Shown: positions 8,289 to 18,211 of the stretch, in pieces
Layout of the letters: each line of letters begins with the position of its first letter
Position numbering within the stretch: the first letter of the stretch is position 1
Assembly (NCBI GenBank): GCA_964578485.1
Contig: CAZODA010000001.1
Span: 154,961-218,960 of the forward strand
Reading direction: 5' to 3'
DNA from: CAZODA01 sp964578485
Lineage (GTDB): Bacteria; Bacteroidota; Bacteroidia; Bacteroidales; Marinilabiliaceae
DNA length: 64,000 nucleotides
Program-made: the position numbers and the translations under genes
Notes under the pieces: model-generated
The model's database searches: none
The model's input: only the letters and a program-made list of their open reading frames with translations
Told to the model about the DNA's origin: nothing

Positions 8289-11200
8289 ATGAAAAAAAAA
8301 ATCAGACATATTCTTTCTACTACGCTAACGGGCATTATTTGTTTTCTCTTTTCAACAAATTATTCTTTTTCAAACAACACTGAAATTTTAAGGTTTGAAC
8401 ATTATAACACCAGCAAGGGGCTATCTCAAAACACAGCATCTTCGATACTTAGTGATTCCAAAGGATTTTTATGGATAGGCACCAATAATGGTCTTAATCG
8501 TTATGATGGTAATAAGTTCAGAGTTTTTATGAACGAGAAGGATGGAAAAATTAATTTCACCCATAATAGGATAGTTAATATTTGGGAAGACAAAGGCGGT
8601 TTTATTTGGTTTGAAACCCATGATGGTCATTATCATTATTTCAATCCTATATTAGAGCAATTCACTACTTTATCAGTTCTATTATCAGATATTGAAGAAG
8701 GCCATAGTATTTATTCTGATTTTTTACAATATACCAAAGATGAAATTTGGTTAGGCTTAAGTTCCAGGGGAGTTCTTCGTTTGATATATAATAAAGAAAA
8801 ACATTCATACAACACTATTCACTATGTTTCCAGGGGTATAAATGCCATATCTAATGATAATGTAAATTTTGTTCGTAAAGACCAAAACAACAATATATGG
8901 ATAGGGAGCAATAAAGGAGTTACTTTCATAGATAATGAGAGTATTACCAATAACAAGCATATTTTTCAACATCTATTTATCAGTCATTCTTTCACTTCAT
9001 ATTTAGAAACCATAACAGAGATATGGTTTGGTACTAAAGATGCAGGTATCATAAAGTTTAACAAGGATACTCAGACCTTCTCTTATATAAACTCTACTAA
9101 TACACCAACTTTTAAGTCGAATCATATCAATCAGTTGCATATCACAAAAGACAGTGTGATATTTTCAGCTTTTGATTACAATGGTATAGGAGTTCTTTAT
9201 CCTAATTCAGACCAATGGATGAATATTCCTCTAAATGGCAAGCAGGTAAACAAAATTTACGAAGACCATTTTGATATAGTATGGATATCCACCGAAAAGT
9301 TTGGTTTATCAGGATTTAACATCAACAGTCAAGAGGTTTCAAATCATCAATTTTTAAATCCTGAGCAGGTTGTAATACCGGATGAAGAGCGACATGTATT
9401 TTTTGAAGACAGCAAAAACAATTTTTGGGTTGGTACACACGAGGGTGCTTTAAGTTTATATGATCGTAGGAACAATAAATTTCTACATTTTAGGAATGAT
9501 CCCAATAATCCTAATTCAATTTCTTCCAATATAGTTCTTGATATTCATGAAGATCATTCAGGTCAGATTTGGGTTGGTACAGGGCAGTATCATGGAGGCA
9601 TTGAAAAGATCATTTTAAAAAATCAGGCTTTAAATAATCTATTACCCACTCCACAGCCTGAACATATTTCGGACAATATAGTAAGGGCAGTTTTTGAAGA
9701 CTCAAAAGAGCGTTTATGGATAGGCACTAAAGCCGGGCGCTTACATATTCACAAGGATGGTCAACTCCTTCATGTTTTCAATAATTTTTCTACTTCTAAC
9801 GGAATAATTTCGGGCTTTAACACTTATTGCATTACCATAGATAAAGAAGGTTATTTATGGTTAGGTTCCAAAGGCAAGGGAATTCTCATCAGTCGCAAGC
9901 CTCTCAACGATTACCATCATTTATCCAATCTCACCTTTGATCAACATCTTCCACTCAGTAATGACACCACAAGTTTAGGGCATATCAATGTTTACTCAAT
10001 GGCAGAAGACAATAATGGCAATATGTGGATTGGCACTCATGGAAACGGTATCAGCGTGGGTATTAAGAATACTGATGGAAGTTTTTCTTTCAGGAGAATC
10101 ACATCAGAAAATAGCCAATTATCAAGTAATCTTGTAAGGAACATATTGTCAGATTCAAAAGGCCGAATATGGATAGCTACCGGCTACGGACTTAATCTTA
10201 TTAAAAGCATACCCGATTTTAAGCAAAAAGACATTCCTGTTTATTCATTTTATTCAGGTCCTGAAGCCGGAACAATAAATATTAATGATATTATTCATCT
10301 TCTTGAAGATAAGTCGGGCCAAATATGGCTTGCCACTTTTGGTGGTGGAGTAAACAAATTAGAAGAAGACAAAGAATCTTCATTTTATTTTAAACAGTAT
10401 AATCAAATAGACGGATTAAGTAATAATGTTGTTTATGGATTACTTGAAGATCATATGGGGCATTTATGGCTTAGCACAGAAAATGGTTTAAGCAGGTTTA
10501 ACACAAATAATCAGACTTTTGAAGTGTTTAACACCAATAATGGTCTCAGTTTCGATAGTTTTTCGGAAAATGCATGTTTCAGAAGATCAAATGGTGAATT
10601 GTTATTTGGTGGTTTTAAGGGAATAGAAATAGTAAAGCCTGAAAGGATCATTCATCAGGAATATGATGCAAAGATAGAGTTAACTGATTTTCAACTATTC
10701 AACAAAACCGTAGCAATTGATGAACAATCACCACTTCAACAAAGCATTTCCTACACTGAAAAAATAATTCTAAAAAATAATCAATCGAGTTTCAGCTTCG
10801 AATTTTCTTCTATGGATTATCTTGATCCTGATAAGACACAATATGCTTATAAATTAGATAATTTCGATGAGGATTGGAATATTGCATATCAGATACCAAG
10901 AGCTGTTTACACAAATTTATCCCCAGGTGAATATCAATTTAGGGTTAAAGCTTCAAATCGCGCCGGTGAATGGAACAGTGAAGAGAAGGCTATTAACATA
11001 ATGATTTTACCTCCTTGGTATAAAACTATCTGGGCATTTATTGGTTACTCAATAATTCTTGTTTTATTATTTTTAATAATATTCAAGACATTTTCAAAGC
11101 TTTATCGTTACCGAAACGAATTAAATATTGAACGGCGAGTTAACGATATGAAATTAAGGTTTTTTACTAACATCTCACATGAGATCCGTACTCCACTCAC

Positions 11201-12698
11201 TCTTATTATTGGGCCTATTGAAGATTTAATAAACAAACCTGAATTAGATAATACCGATAAGCATAAATTAGAAATTATTTGGCGTAACGGAAAAAGGATG
11301 CTTCAGCTTGTAAATCAGATATTGGATTTCCGTAAAATTCAAAACAATAAAATGCGTTTAAATATTGTCCAATTTAACATTGTTGAATTTACGCGTAATA
11401 TCTACAAAAGTTTTGTGCCTCTAGCTGTTCATAAAAACATCTCTTACCAATTTTTTACTTCACAGGATGATCATATGGTTTGGGGGGATCCTACAAAGCT
11501 TGATATGATTATTTACAATTTATTATCTAATGCATTAAAATTTACTGATGTTGAACGTATGGTTAAGGTGGAAGTTTATGAGAACATCGCTGCCAACACC
11601 ATTGAGATTAGTGTAATAGATGAAGGTCGGGGCATTCCTCGTGAAGATCTACCTCATTTATTTGAACGTTTCACCATACTTAGTGGTAAAGAATTGGCCG
11701 GCACGGGAATAGGTCTTTCTTTATCTTATGAACTTGCCAAATTACATCACGGAGATATTCGTGTTGAATCAAATGTTGGGGAAGGCAGTAAATTTACATT
11801 AATACTACGCAAGGGAAATAAACATTTCAAGAATGATTTAAAATCAGAATTTATCAGTGAGCCATCCGATATCGTAACTGCCGTGGTTCCCAATATTACT
11901 GAAAAAGCTGTAGGAAAAGACAGTGAAACAACAGTTGCAGATACTATCAAGCCTCTTATTCTAATTGTAGAAGATAATCAAGAAATTGCGGAATATATCA
12001 GTCAATCATTAAATCCTGATTTCACCACTATTTTAGCACAGGATGGCAAGGAAGCATTAAATCTTATAGCAAAACAAAATCCAACGTTAATTATTTCAGA
12101 TATAATGATGCCTGTAATGGATGGAATTGAAATGACTTTACATATTAAAGATAATTTTGAAACAAGTCATATTCCAATAATTCTTTTGACATCAAAGTCA
12201 GATATAGAAGATCAGATTGCAGGCTTGCAACAAGGTGCAGATGCCTATATTACCAAACCATTCAATTCTGAATATTTAAAAGCTGTGGCATGCAATTTAA
12301 TTGAACAGAGAAAAAATATAATTGAAAAGTTTCGCGACAAAAAAGTTATTGACCCGGCAAGTCTTAATATATCTTCAAAGGATGAAGAATTCCTTCAGAA
12401 ACTCGTCAATTATGTAGAAGAAAATCATTCCGAAGATTTTACAATTGAACAACTTGCCGAAGTCTTATGTGTGAGTAGAACAGTTTTCTATAATAAAGTG
12501 AAAAGCTTAACAGGTCAAAGTCCTGTTAAATTTGTGAGGGATGTAAAATTAAAAATTGCAGCTCATCTTCTAACCAAAGGTTATAACATTTCAGAAGCAG
12601 CAATTAAAATAGGATTTTCCGATGCGAGATATTTTAGCCGACAGTTTAGAGAACTATTCGGGTATTTACCAAGTAAGCATCTCAAAAAAAACAAATAA
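8289..12698 (+). CDS. Hybrid two-component system sensor/regulator (HTCS), probable pectin-locus regulator
   Basis: A 1469-residue one-protein two-component system that senses glycan fragments in the periplasm and activates transcription in the cytoplasm. Order: signal peptide (1-28); two seven-bladed beta-propellers made of Reg_prop repeats ('DSKGFLWIGTNNGLNRYD' type) to about residue 780; Y_Y_Y domain near 840-905; one membrane helix about 914-936; HisKA with SHEIRTPL and phosphoacceptor His964; HATPase_c with DEGRGIP near 1110; receiver with phospho-acceptor Asp1271 (SDIMMP); AraC-type HTH near 1383-1465. All signalling residues look intact. It is divergent from PL1/GH105 and convergent with the first SusC/SusD pair, the usual context for a PUL regulator. 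Pectin specificity is inferred from context. Confidence 0.95.
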   Translation: MKKKIRHILSTTLTGIICFLFSTNYSFSNNTEILRFEHYNTSKGLSQNTASSILSDSKGFLWIGTNNGLNRYDGNKFRVFMNEKDGKINFTHNRIVNIWEDKGGFIWFETHDGHYHYFNPILEQFTTLSVLLSDIEEGHSIYSDFLQYTKDEIWLGLSSRGVLRLIYNKEKHSYNTIHYVSRGINAISNDNVNFVRKDQNNNIWIGSNKGVTFIDNESITNNKHIFQHLFISHSFTSYLETITEIWFGTKDAGIIKFNKDTQTFSYINSTNTPTFKSNHINQLHITKDSVIFSAFDYNGIGVLYPNSDQWMNIPLNGKQVNKIYEDHFDIVWISTEKFGLSGFNINSQEVSNHQFLNPEQVVIPDEERHVFFEDSKNNFWVGTHEGALSLYDRRNNKFLHFRNDPNNPNSISSNIVLDIHEDHSGQIWVGTGQYHGGIEKIILKNQALNNLLPTPQPEHISDNIVRAVFEDSKERLWIGTKAGRLHIHKDGQLLHVFNNFSTSNGIISGFNTYCITIDKEGYLWLGSKGKGILISRKPLNDYHHLSNLTFDQHLPLSNDTTSLGHINVYSMAEDNNGNMWIGTHGNGISVGIKNTDGSFSFRRITSENSQLSSNLVRNILSDSKGRIWIATGYGLNLIKSIPDFKQKDIPVYSFYSGPEAGTININDIIHLLEDKSGQIWLATFGGGVNKLEEDKESSFYFKQYNQIDGLSNNVVYGLLEDHMGHLWLSTENGLSRFNTNNQTFEVFNTNNGLSFDSFSENACFRRSNGELLFGGFKGIEIVKPERIIHQEYDAKIELTDFQLFNKTVAIDEQSPLQQSISYTEKIILKNNQSSFSFEFSSMDYLDPDKTQYAYKLDNFDEDWNIAYQIPRAVYTNLSPGEYQFRVKASNRAGEWNSEEKAINIMILPPWYKTIWAFIGYSIILVLLFLIIFKTFSKLYRYRNELNIERRVNDMKLRFFTNISHEIRTPLTLIIGPIEDLINKPELDNTDKHKLEIIWRNGKRMLQLVNQILDFRKIQNNKMRLNIVQFNIVEFTRNIYKSFVPLAVHKNISYQFFTSQDDHMVWGDPTKLDMIIYNLLSNALKFTDVERMVKVEVYENIAANTIEISVIDEGRGIPREDLPHLFERFTILSGKELAGTGIGLSLSYELAKLHHGDIRVESNVGEGSKFTLILRKGNKHFKNDLKSEFISEPSDIVTAVVPNITEKAVGKDSETTVADTIKPLILIVEDNQEIAEYISQSLNPDFTTILAQDGKEALNLIAKQNPTLIISDIMMPVMDGIEMTLHIKDNFETSHIPIILLTSKSDIEDQIAGLQQGADAYITKPFNSEYLKAVACNLIEQRKNIIEKFRDKKVIDPASLNISSKDEEFLQKLVNYVEENHSEDFTIEQLAEVLCVSRTVFYNKVKSLTGQSPVKFVRDVKLKIAAHLLTKGYNISEAAIKIGFSDARYFSRQFRELFGYLPSKHLKKNK

Positions 12699-12732
12699 CA
12701 CGAAGCTGTCTAATTTCTATAATTGGGATAAC

Positions 12733-12785
12733 TTTTTTATTTAATTGCAAAAATAACTATGTTTTTTTTGCAATTAAATAAAAAA
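12733..12785. repeat. Perfect 21-bp AT-rich palindrome
   Basis: 12733-12753 (T6 ATTTAATTGC A5) is the exact reverse complement of 12765-12785, with an 11-nt loop. It starts 35 bp past the HTCS stop. The right arm contains the -33 TTTG of the downstream promoter, so it may end the HTCS transcript, act as an operator, or both. Confidence 0.7.
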
Positions 12786-12798
12786 CATTCTATATTTG
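12767..12798 (+). promoter_or_regulatory. Consensus Bacteroidota promoter in the HTCS-SusD gap
   Basis: TTTG at 12767-12770, a 20-nt spacer, then TATATTTG at 12791-12798, matching the known -33 TTTG and -7 TAnnTTTG consensus. The only thing downstream on this strand is a hairpin terminator about 25 nt away, with no ORF. Confidence 0.6.
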
Positions 12799-12804
12799 TA
12801 TCGG

Positions 12805-12855
12805 GTTAGGGTTAAGGTTAAAAGGGTTGCTGATACGTCGGCAGCCCTTTTTTTA
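12805..12855 (+). ncRNA. Candidate ~50-nt small RNA
   Basis: A consensus promoter (12767-12798) predicts a start near 12805. The transcript would contain GGTTAGGGTTAAGG and then an intrinsic terminator hairpin ending in a T7 tract at about 12854. Nothing in the span codes for protein. Small RNAs next to SusC/SusD genes are known in Bacteroides, but this sequence is not one I recognise. It could instead be a short leader or a terminated read-through product. Confidence 0.4.
12821..12854 (+). terminator. Intrinsic terminator with T7 tail
   Basis: AAAGGGTTGC (12821-12830) pairs with GCAGCCCTTT (12841-12850) with one G-U pair and a 10-nt loop, and the stem runs into a T7 tract (12848-12854). A typical intrinsic terminator on the plus strand. 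Confidence 0.75.
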
Positions 12856-12900
12856 TTGTCTTTGATTACAACTCTCTATTTTATAGCATATTATCAAAAA

Positions 12901-12947
12901 AATAACCGCTGAAAGAAATAAATTCTCTCAGCGGTTATTTGTTTTTT
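12901..12947. terminator. Bidirectional terminator between HTCS and SusD
   Basis: AATAACCGCTGA (12901-12912) and TCAGCGGTTATT (12928-12939) form a perfect 12-bp stem. On the plus strand TGTTTTTTTAA follows; on the minus strand a run of seven T residues follows. It can end transcription from both converging genes. Confidence 0.85.
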
Positions 12948-13058
12948 TAACTTAGGGATATTATTTAAATCTTATAATTTATAAATCCGTCATCTTTTTT
13001 ATTTATTCAAATAAAAGATCTAATCACTATAAATTCAAAGATGAATATTGCATATCAA

Positions 13059-14483
13059 TTAATATCCCGGGTTTTGTTTCAGTTCCGGAGAAATATCAAG
13101 TTCTCTTTGCGGAAATGCCACCAAAATACGACTATCATTATATGTAACTGTTCCAACGGAACTCGCAGGATGCTCAATATCTCTCTTATGACGTACTAAA
13201 TCGAACATACGATGATTTTCTCCAAACAATTCTCTTCTTCTTTCATCTAAAATATCATCAAGAGTTACTGTTGCTGCATCTTCATAATTTAAAATCCTAT
13301 TTTTTCTAACTTCATTATAATACCATACAGCTTCTTTTGCATTGGCATAGCTGCCATTAAACAATTTAGCTTCAGCTGCGATATAATATACTTCCGCCAA
13401 GCGAATAATCTTGGGATTATTCATATACAAAGGAGTTGAAGCGCCGGATTGTCCTTCATATTTCATTGTATAATAGGCTTTATTATCTCCTTTATCATCC
13501 TTCTCTACTATAGATTTGGAGCGTATATCATCAGTTTGTGCCGTTAGCCATTCTTGAAATGCGTCGGAGGCAGCAAATTCGGCATATCCCTCAGGATGTG
13601 TATAATATCCTATGGAATTACGTTGAACGTTCATTGTTTCCGACATAAGCACTTCAAATAATGATTCGGAAGTGCCTGTATTTTTCCATGCACCTAGGAA
13701 ATCTTCATAAGCATAAAGCTTATAAATTGCAGCCGCATCTGTTATTATCTCATGTGCATGTTTTAATGCATTATTGTAATCTTCAAGATATAAATAAGCC
13801 CTGCTCAACAAAGCTTTTGCAGCCCAATAATTAATTGCACCCGAGCCATCAGCCTTATTCTTTGATAAAAGATCAAGAGATTTATTAAAATCTTCAAGAA
13901 TAAAATCATATGTTTCCTTAAGAGTAGAACGTTTATATTTATCAGCCACTCCATAAGACTCTTTACTTAAAATAATTCCTGAATTAGCTGCATTCATATC
14001 TGCTGCAACTGACGGCAACTGAGCATACATACGTGCCAAATCAAAGTGCATTAAAGCTCTAATACTATAGAGTTGTCCAAGCAAATTATTATATTTTTCC
14101 GGGGATGAATCTTTATCTTCTATTTCATCAACAACCAATAAAATATTATTGACACGGGCAATAGCATAATAATGTGTTTGGAAAAATCCGGCTGCATGTC
14201 CGCTATTTGCATGAAGTTGATATAAATACACCGGTTGAAAGTGATTTACTGCTTCTACCATTTTTCCGTCTCCACCACGTCCATCGGCATAAATCCCAAA
14301 GTCGCCCGGGTATGAATATCTATCAACGAGGGTTCTGTAAACCCCGTTTACTGCAAGTTGAAGATCCTCAACAGTTGATATTGCCTCGTCTCCCGGCAAA
14401 CTTTCTGAGGGAGACTGATCAAGCTCATTTGAACATCCGCTTAGCAAAGCGATTGTTATAAAAATTGCAAATATTTTTTTCAT
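13059..14483 (-). CDS. SusD/RagB-family glycan-binding lipoprotein (first pair)
   Basis: Cell-surface lipoprotein that captures oligosaccharides and forms the lid of the SusC transporter. The 474-residue protein has a lipobox LSGC (Cys17), the N-terminal LAVNGVYRTLVDRYSY helix pair, TPR-like helices in the middle (LLGQLYSIRALMHFDLARMY), and the C-terminal RagB segment with DERRRELFGENHRMFDLVRH before the terminal NPGY. It starts 19 bp after the SusC stop, so the two are one operon. It is shorter than many SusD proteins (~500-650). The ligand is not evident from sequence; pectin fragments are suggested by the PL1/GH105 genes nearby. Confidence 0.93.
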   Translation of the reverse strand: MKKIFAIFITIALLSGCSNELDQSPSESLPGDEAISTVEDLQLAVNGVYRTLVDRYSYPGDFGIYADGRGGDGKMVEAVNHFQPVYLYQLHANSGHAAGFFQTHYYAIARVNNILLVVDEIEDKDSSPEKYNNLLGQLYSIRALMHFDLARMYAQLPSVAADMNAANSGIILSKESYGVADKYKRSTLKETYDFILEDFNKSLDLLSKNKADGSGAINYWAAKALLSRAYLYLEDYNNALKHAHEIITDAAAIYKLYAYEDFLGAWKNTGTSESLFEVLMSETMNVQRNSIGYYTHPEGYAEFAASDAFQEWLTAQTDDIRSKSIVEKDDKGDNKAYYTMKYEGQSGASTPLYMNNPKIIRLAEVYYIAAEAKLFNGSYANAKEAVWYYNEVRKNRILNYEDAATVTLDDILDERRRELFGENHRMFDLVRHKRDIEHPASSVGTVTYNDSRILVAFPQRELDISPELKQNPGY

Positions 14484-14502
14484 AAGATTCGAATTTTAGT
14501 GA

Positions 14503-17500
14503 TTAAAAATGAAGGTCAACCCCAAAAGTAAAGGTTCTTGCTAATGGGGTATCTACTGTTCTATAACCATTTAATGCAACTTCTAATTCCATATCCTTAG
14601 TAGCAGCATATAGGAAAGGCAGGTTATGAGCAGTAAAATTAACAGTCACATTATCGATACCTATAGAATTATACCATTGTTTTGGTAAAGAATAAAACAA
14701 TGAAACTTCTTTCATTCTAACAAAATCGGTTGAATGTAAATGTCGTGTTGACCACAAGTCAGGTCGTAAAGAATTATACAAAACAGGTCTTGGATTATCC
14801 ACTATATCACCGGGTTTTGTCCAGTAATTACCTGCAACATCTTTTGCAAGGTTGAAATTAAAGTTTCTAAGGCCATCATGATGAGTAAAATATCCCGGAT
14901 AATCAAACAACTGGCCTCCAAATTGATATGTTAATAAAACATTAAGAGATAAACCTTTCCAGTTGAAAGAGTTATTAAAACCTCCCATTAAGCTTGGATA
15001 AGAAGCGCCTTGTGGGCCACGTTTTGCCTGACTATGGAAATAAGTGAGATTGTCAGCTGTAGCCGGTTTTTCGGGATCTAAAAGGAATTGTGCGAGTCCG
15101 TTAGCAGGATCTACACCATGATAAACGGGGAAATAAAAAGTATATAAATCCAAACCTTCACGATATAAATACAAGTTTCCATCACCGGCAACTATATCTT
15201 CTCCATTAGGTAACTTTTCCACTGTAGCTTTCAATGTACTCAATGCAAGATTAGCATTCCATTTTACCTGACTGCTGAGTATGTCATAAGCAGACAATTC
15301 AACATCGATTCCTGTATTGGATATTTCTCCAATATTTCTCGTTGAAGAACTTACACCAGCAAGATAAGAAACGGGCATATCTAACAGAAGATCGGTTGTA
15401 TATTTATTAAAATATTCTGCTGTAAGACTAAGCTTGTTCCAGAACACTAAATCTAAGCCAACATTAAAATTCTGACTTTTTTCCCAACCAAGATCAGGAT
15501 TGGCAATTTGATAATAATAAATAGCAGGATTTCCGGCATATTCGGAACCAAAATAGTACAATCCAAGATGTTCATATGAACCACCGGGGAGGTTACCATT
15601 TGTACCATATGAAGCACGTATTTTACCATCACTTATAAAATCAATGTCAAAAAAGTTTTCCTGAGTGAAACGCCATGATCCGGAAACACTATAGAATATC
15701 CCCTGGCGATTATCTTTACCAAGTTGTGATGATTCATCGGAGCGCAGACTGGCACCAAAATAATAAGTATTATTATAATTATAATTTAGGTTGCCAAAGA
15801 AAGATCTCATAAATCTTTTATAAAATGCGCTTGTTGCATTTCTCGGTTGTCCGTTAGCTAATTCCTGAAGCTTAGGTGTTGAATAATCTGAAGCTGACAT
15901 AAATTGAGACCTGTAAACATATTTTTGTGCTTCAAAACCTGCTAAGACATCAAGATTATGCAAATTATTAAAGGCTTTTGTATAATTCAACAAATTAGAA
16001 GTAGTTAAATTGTTTACTTCATTATCATCTCTTTCTCCAAGGCCATTTAGCGATGAACCATCTATTGAAGTCGGAGACCAAAAGTTTGCATGTCTTGTCA
16101 TTATGAAGTCAAGCGAATTAATGGTTCTAAAGGTTAATTCAGGTAGAATTTGTACAGTAGCCGAAGCATTATTTATAGCACGATATGTTTTATTTTGTAT
16201 ATGTTGCTCGTCCTTTGAAATTGCCAGAAGAGCATTTTCATATCTGCTGTCAAAACCTGCTTCTTTAACATAGTTACCATCATTGTCAAAGGCATACTTT
16301 GTAGGATTGGCAGAAAACACCAAACTCAATGGTGAAGCTGTTCCAATACCTTGTTCTTGATCGGTTTGGTCACTACCTCCAAATTGGTCTGTAAACGACA
16401 TTTGCGATTTAAAGGCAAGATTTAACCATGGTCGTGCCTGATTATCAAGATTAATTGTAGCTGTATATCTATCAAACTCACGGTTACGTACTATTCCTTC
16501 AACTTTTCTATATCCTAATGAAACATAGAAATTTGTTGTTTCACTACCACCACTAGCAGAAAATTGATAATCCTGATCCGTACCTCCATCATAGATTAAA
16601 TCTCTCCAATTAGCTCCATTGGCAGACCTTTCTAACCAAGACCAACTGGGATCAAACACCATTTCTTGCGACCATTCAAGGGCTTCTTTCTGAAGATCAG
16701 CATCCTGATAATAATCATCACCGGGCACTAAACCTCCAAAATTATCCAAATAAAATCCCTCCAAAGCAGCTCTGTGATATTTTGCATATTCTTCACCACT
16801 CATCATTTGAAAGGAATTGCTAGCCATTTCCGACCATCCGATATTAGTTTTGAAATGGAATTTAGTATCTCCCTTAGTTCCCTTTTTTGTTGTAATAATA
16901 ATTACACCATTAGCTGCTCTTGAGCCATAAAGAGAGGCAGCCGCAGCATCCTTTAAAACGGTCATAGATGCAATGTCGTCAGGATTAAGAGATGACAATA
17001 CGTTAATACTATTACGGGTTGTTGCATAATTACCTGTGATGATGGGAACTCCATCAACAACATACAAAGGTGTTGTACTACCGGTTATCGAGCCTATTCC
17101 TCTAATTTGGATATCACCACTCGAACCCGGATCACCGGTTTCTGATGTAACCCTTACACCGGCAACCTTACCGGCAAGAGTTTTATCAATAGATTCAGAA
17201 CGAGAACTAAGAATTTGATCAGTTCTCAAATTCGATGCCGACCCTGTAAATGAAGCTTTTGTTGAAGTACCATAGGCAACAACAATTACCTCATCAACTG
17301 CAATAGCCGAACTTTCTAGCTGAACGTTTATCACTGTACGCCCGGCAATTTCCTGTTCTTGCGACAACATGCCTACAAAGGAAAATACTAAGGTTTCAGC
17401 ATCGGCAGGAACATTTAAAGAATAATTACCATCTACCTGTGTTATTGTACCAATAGTTGATCCTTTTAAAAATACAGATGCACCAGGTATGGGCATTCCA

Positions 17501-17604
17501 TCATCACTTCCCGTGACTGTTCCTGTAATGGTTCTTGTTTGAGCCAATATGCTACTAAGCCCAAAAGCCATTACGAACGAAAGTGCCAAAAGAGCTTTCT
17601 TCAT
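14503..17604 (-). CDS. SusC/RagA-family TonB-dependent outer-membrane transporter (first pair)
   Basis: TonB-dependent transporter that imports oligosaccharides captured by its SusD partner. 1033 residues: signal peptide 1-21, CarboxypepD_reg-like domain about 23-108 (TRTITGTVTGSDDGMPIPGA), a DEVIVVAYGT segment, plug domain about 118-240 with PLYVVDGVPI, LKDAAAASLYGSRAANGVII and a KKGTKGD turn, then a 22-strand barrel ending in an aromatic residue (GVDLHF). The length is normal for the family. A 5' non-coding region of more than 400 bp precedes it; no convincing promoter was found close to the start. It is the first gene of the susC-susD operon. Confidence 0.95.
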   Translation of the reverse strand: MKKALLALSFVMAFGLSSILAQTRTITGTVTGSDDGMPIPGASVFLKGSTIGTITQVDGNYSLNVPADAETLVFSFVGMLSQEQEIAGRTVINVQLESSAIAVDEVIVVAYGTSTKASFTGSASNLRTDQILSSRSESIDKTLAGKVAGVRVTSETGDPGSSGDIQIRGIGSITGSTTPLYVVDGVPIITGNYATTRNSINVLSSLNPDDIASMTVLKDAAAASLYGSRAANGVIIITTKKGTKGDTKFHFKTNIGWSEMASNSFQMMSGEEYAKYHRAALEGFYLDNFGGLVPGDDYYQDADLQKEALEWSQEMVFDPSWSWLERSANGANWRDLIYDGGTDQDYQFSASGGSETTNFYVSLGYRKVEGIVRNREFDRYTATINLDNQARPWLNLAFKSQMSFTDQFGGSDQTDQEQGIGTASPLSLVFSANPTKYAFDNDGNYVKEAGFDSRYENALLAISKDEQHIQNKTYRAINNASATVQILPELTFRTINSLDFIMTRHANFWSPTSIDGSSLNGLGERDDNEVNNLTTSNLLNYTKAFNNLHNLDVLAGFEAQKYVYRSQFMSASDYSTPKLQELANGQPRNATSAFYKRFMRSFFGNLNYNYNNTYYFGASLRSDESSQLGKDNRQGIFYSVSGSWRFTQENFFDIDFISDGKIRASYGTNGNLPGGSYEHLGLYYFGSEYAGNPAIYYYQIANPDLGWEKSQNFNVGLDLVFWNKLSLTAEYFNKYTTDLLLDMPVSYLAGVSSSTRNIGEISNTGIDVELSAYDILSSQVKWNANLALSTLKATVEKLPNGEDIVAGDGNLYLYREGLDLYTFYFPVYHGVDPANGLAQFLLDPEKPATADNLTYFHSQAKRGPQGASYPSLMGGFNNSFNWKGLSLNVLLTYQFGGQLFDYPGYFTHHDGLRNFNFNLAKDVAGNYWTKPGDIVDNPRPVLYNSLRPDLWSTRHLHSTDFVRMKEVSLFYSLPKQWYNSIGIDNVTVNFTAHNLPFLYAATKDMELEVALNGYRTVDTPLARTFTFGVDLHF

Positions 17605-18211
17605 AAAGTCAAAAGTTTAAGTTAATAAATAAAACAATTAATATATTTAAGATTAAAATCATTCTGTTTATAAGCGATTAACAATAAAAGTGTACTTAAA
17701 AGTTTCCAATTTGAAACATTAAAGTACAGCAATAGTGAAATCTAATTAATCTCTTTCAGATTTTTATCATATCTATATTAATAACAATAAAATCTGTACT
17801 TATCAATATAAGATTGAAAAAAATCAAACTCAATTAAATAAAAAAGGGAAGGGCTTTTTAATTACAAATTTTAATGCTGATAACAAAGATTTACAATAAA
17901 TTTTATGCTATCAATATTTTTTTATGGGAAGGCATAATATTTAATAATCAGCGCTAAATAGGCTTATCTATAACATAACAACATTTCAAATTATCGCAAA
18001 TAATAATTTAAGAATAACAAAAATAGTATTTTTTTTAAATAATCATAACAAAAAATAACTATTTGCATAGTAAATAGTAAAAACTATATTCCTTAAAAAA
18101 AAATGAGTCTTCCTTTTTGATTTTAAAAAGGCAAATTTAAATTTATATTCCGGTATTTTTGACAAAAATATTTTCTGTAGGCCTAGCATCAACAATGTAT
18201 CAATGTTTTGT
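17605..18211. other. AT-rich non-coding stretch between TolC-like and SusC genes
   Basis: No gene is supported; a 65-codon frame at 18043-18240 overlaps the end of the TolC-like gene out of frame. A weak hairpin (CCTTTTT/AAAAAGG, about 18109-18130) followed on the minus strand by a T9 run may end the efflux operon. A -7-like TATTTTTG (18018-18025, minus strand) is about 400 bp from SusC and lacks a well-placed -33 box. Confidence 0.4.

Larger units (their letters stand above)
12699..13058. other. HTCS-SusD intergenic region with signals on both strands
   Basis: This 360-bp region between the convergent HTCS and SusD genes holds a 21-bp palindrome (12733-12785), a consensus promoter (12767-12798), a hairpin terminator (12821-12854) and a bidirectional terminator (12901-12947). 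The promoter-terminator pair is described as a candidate small RNA. No ORF is supported. Confidence 0.6.
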
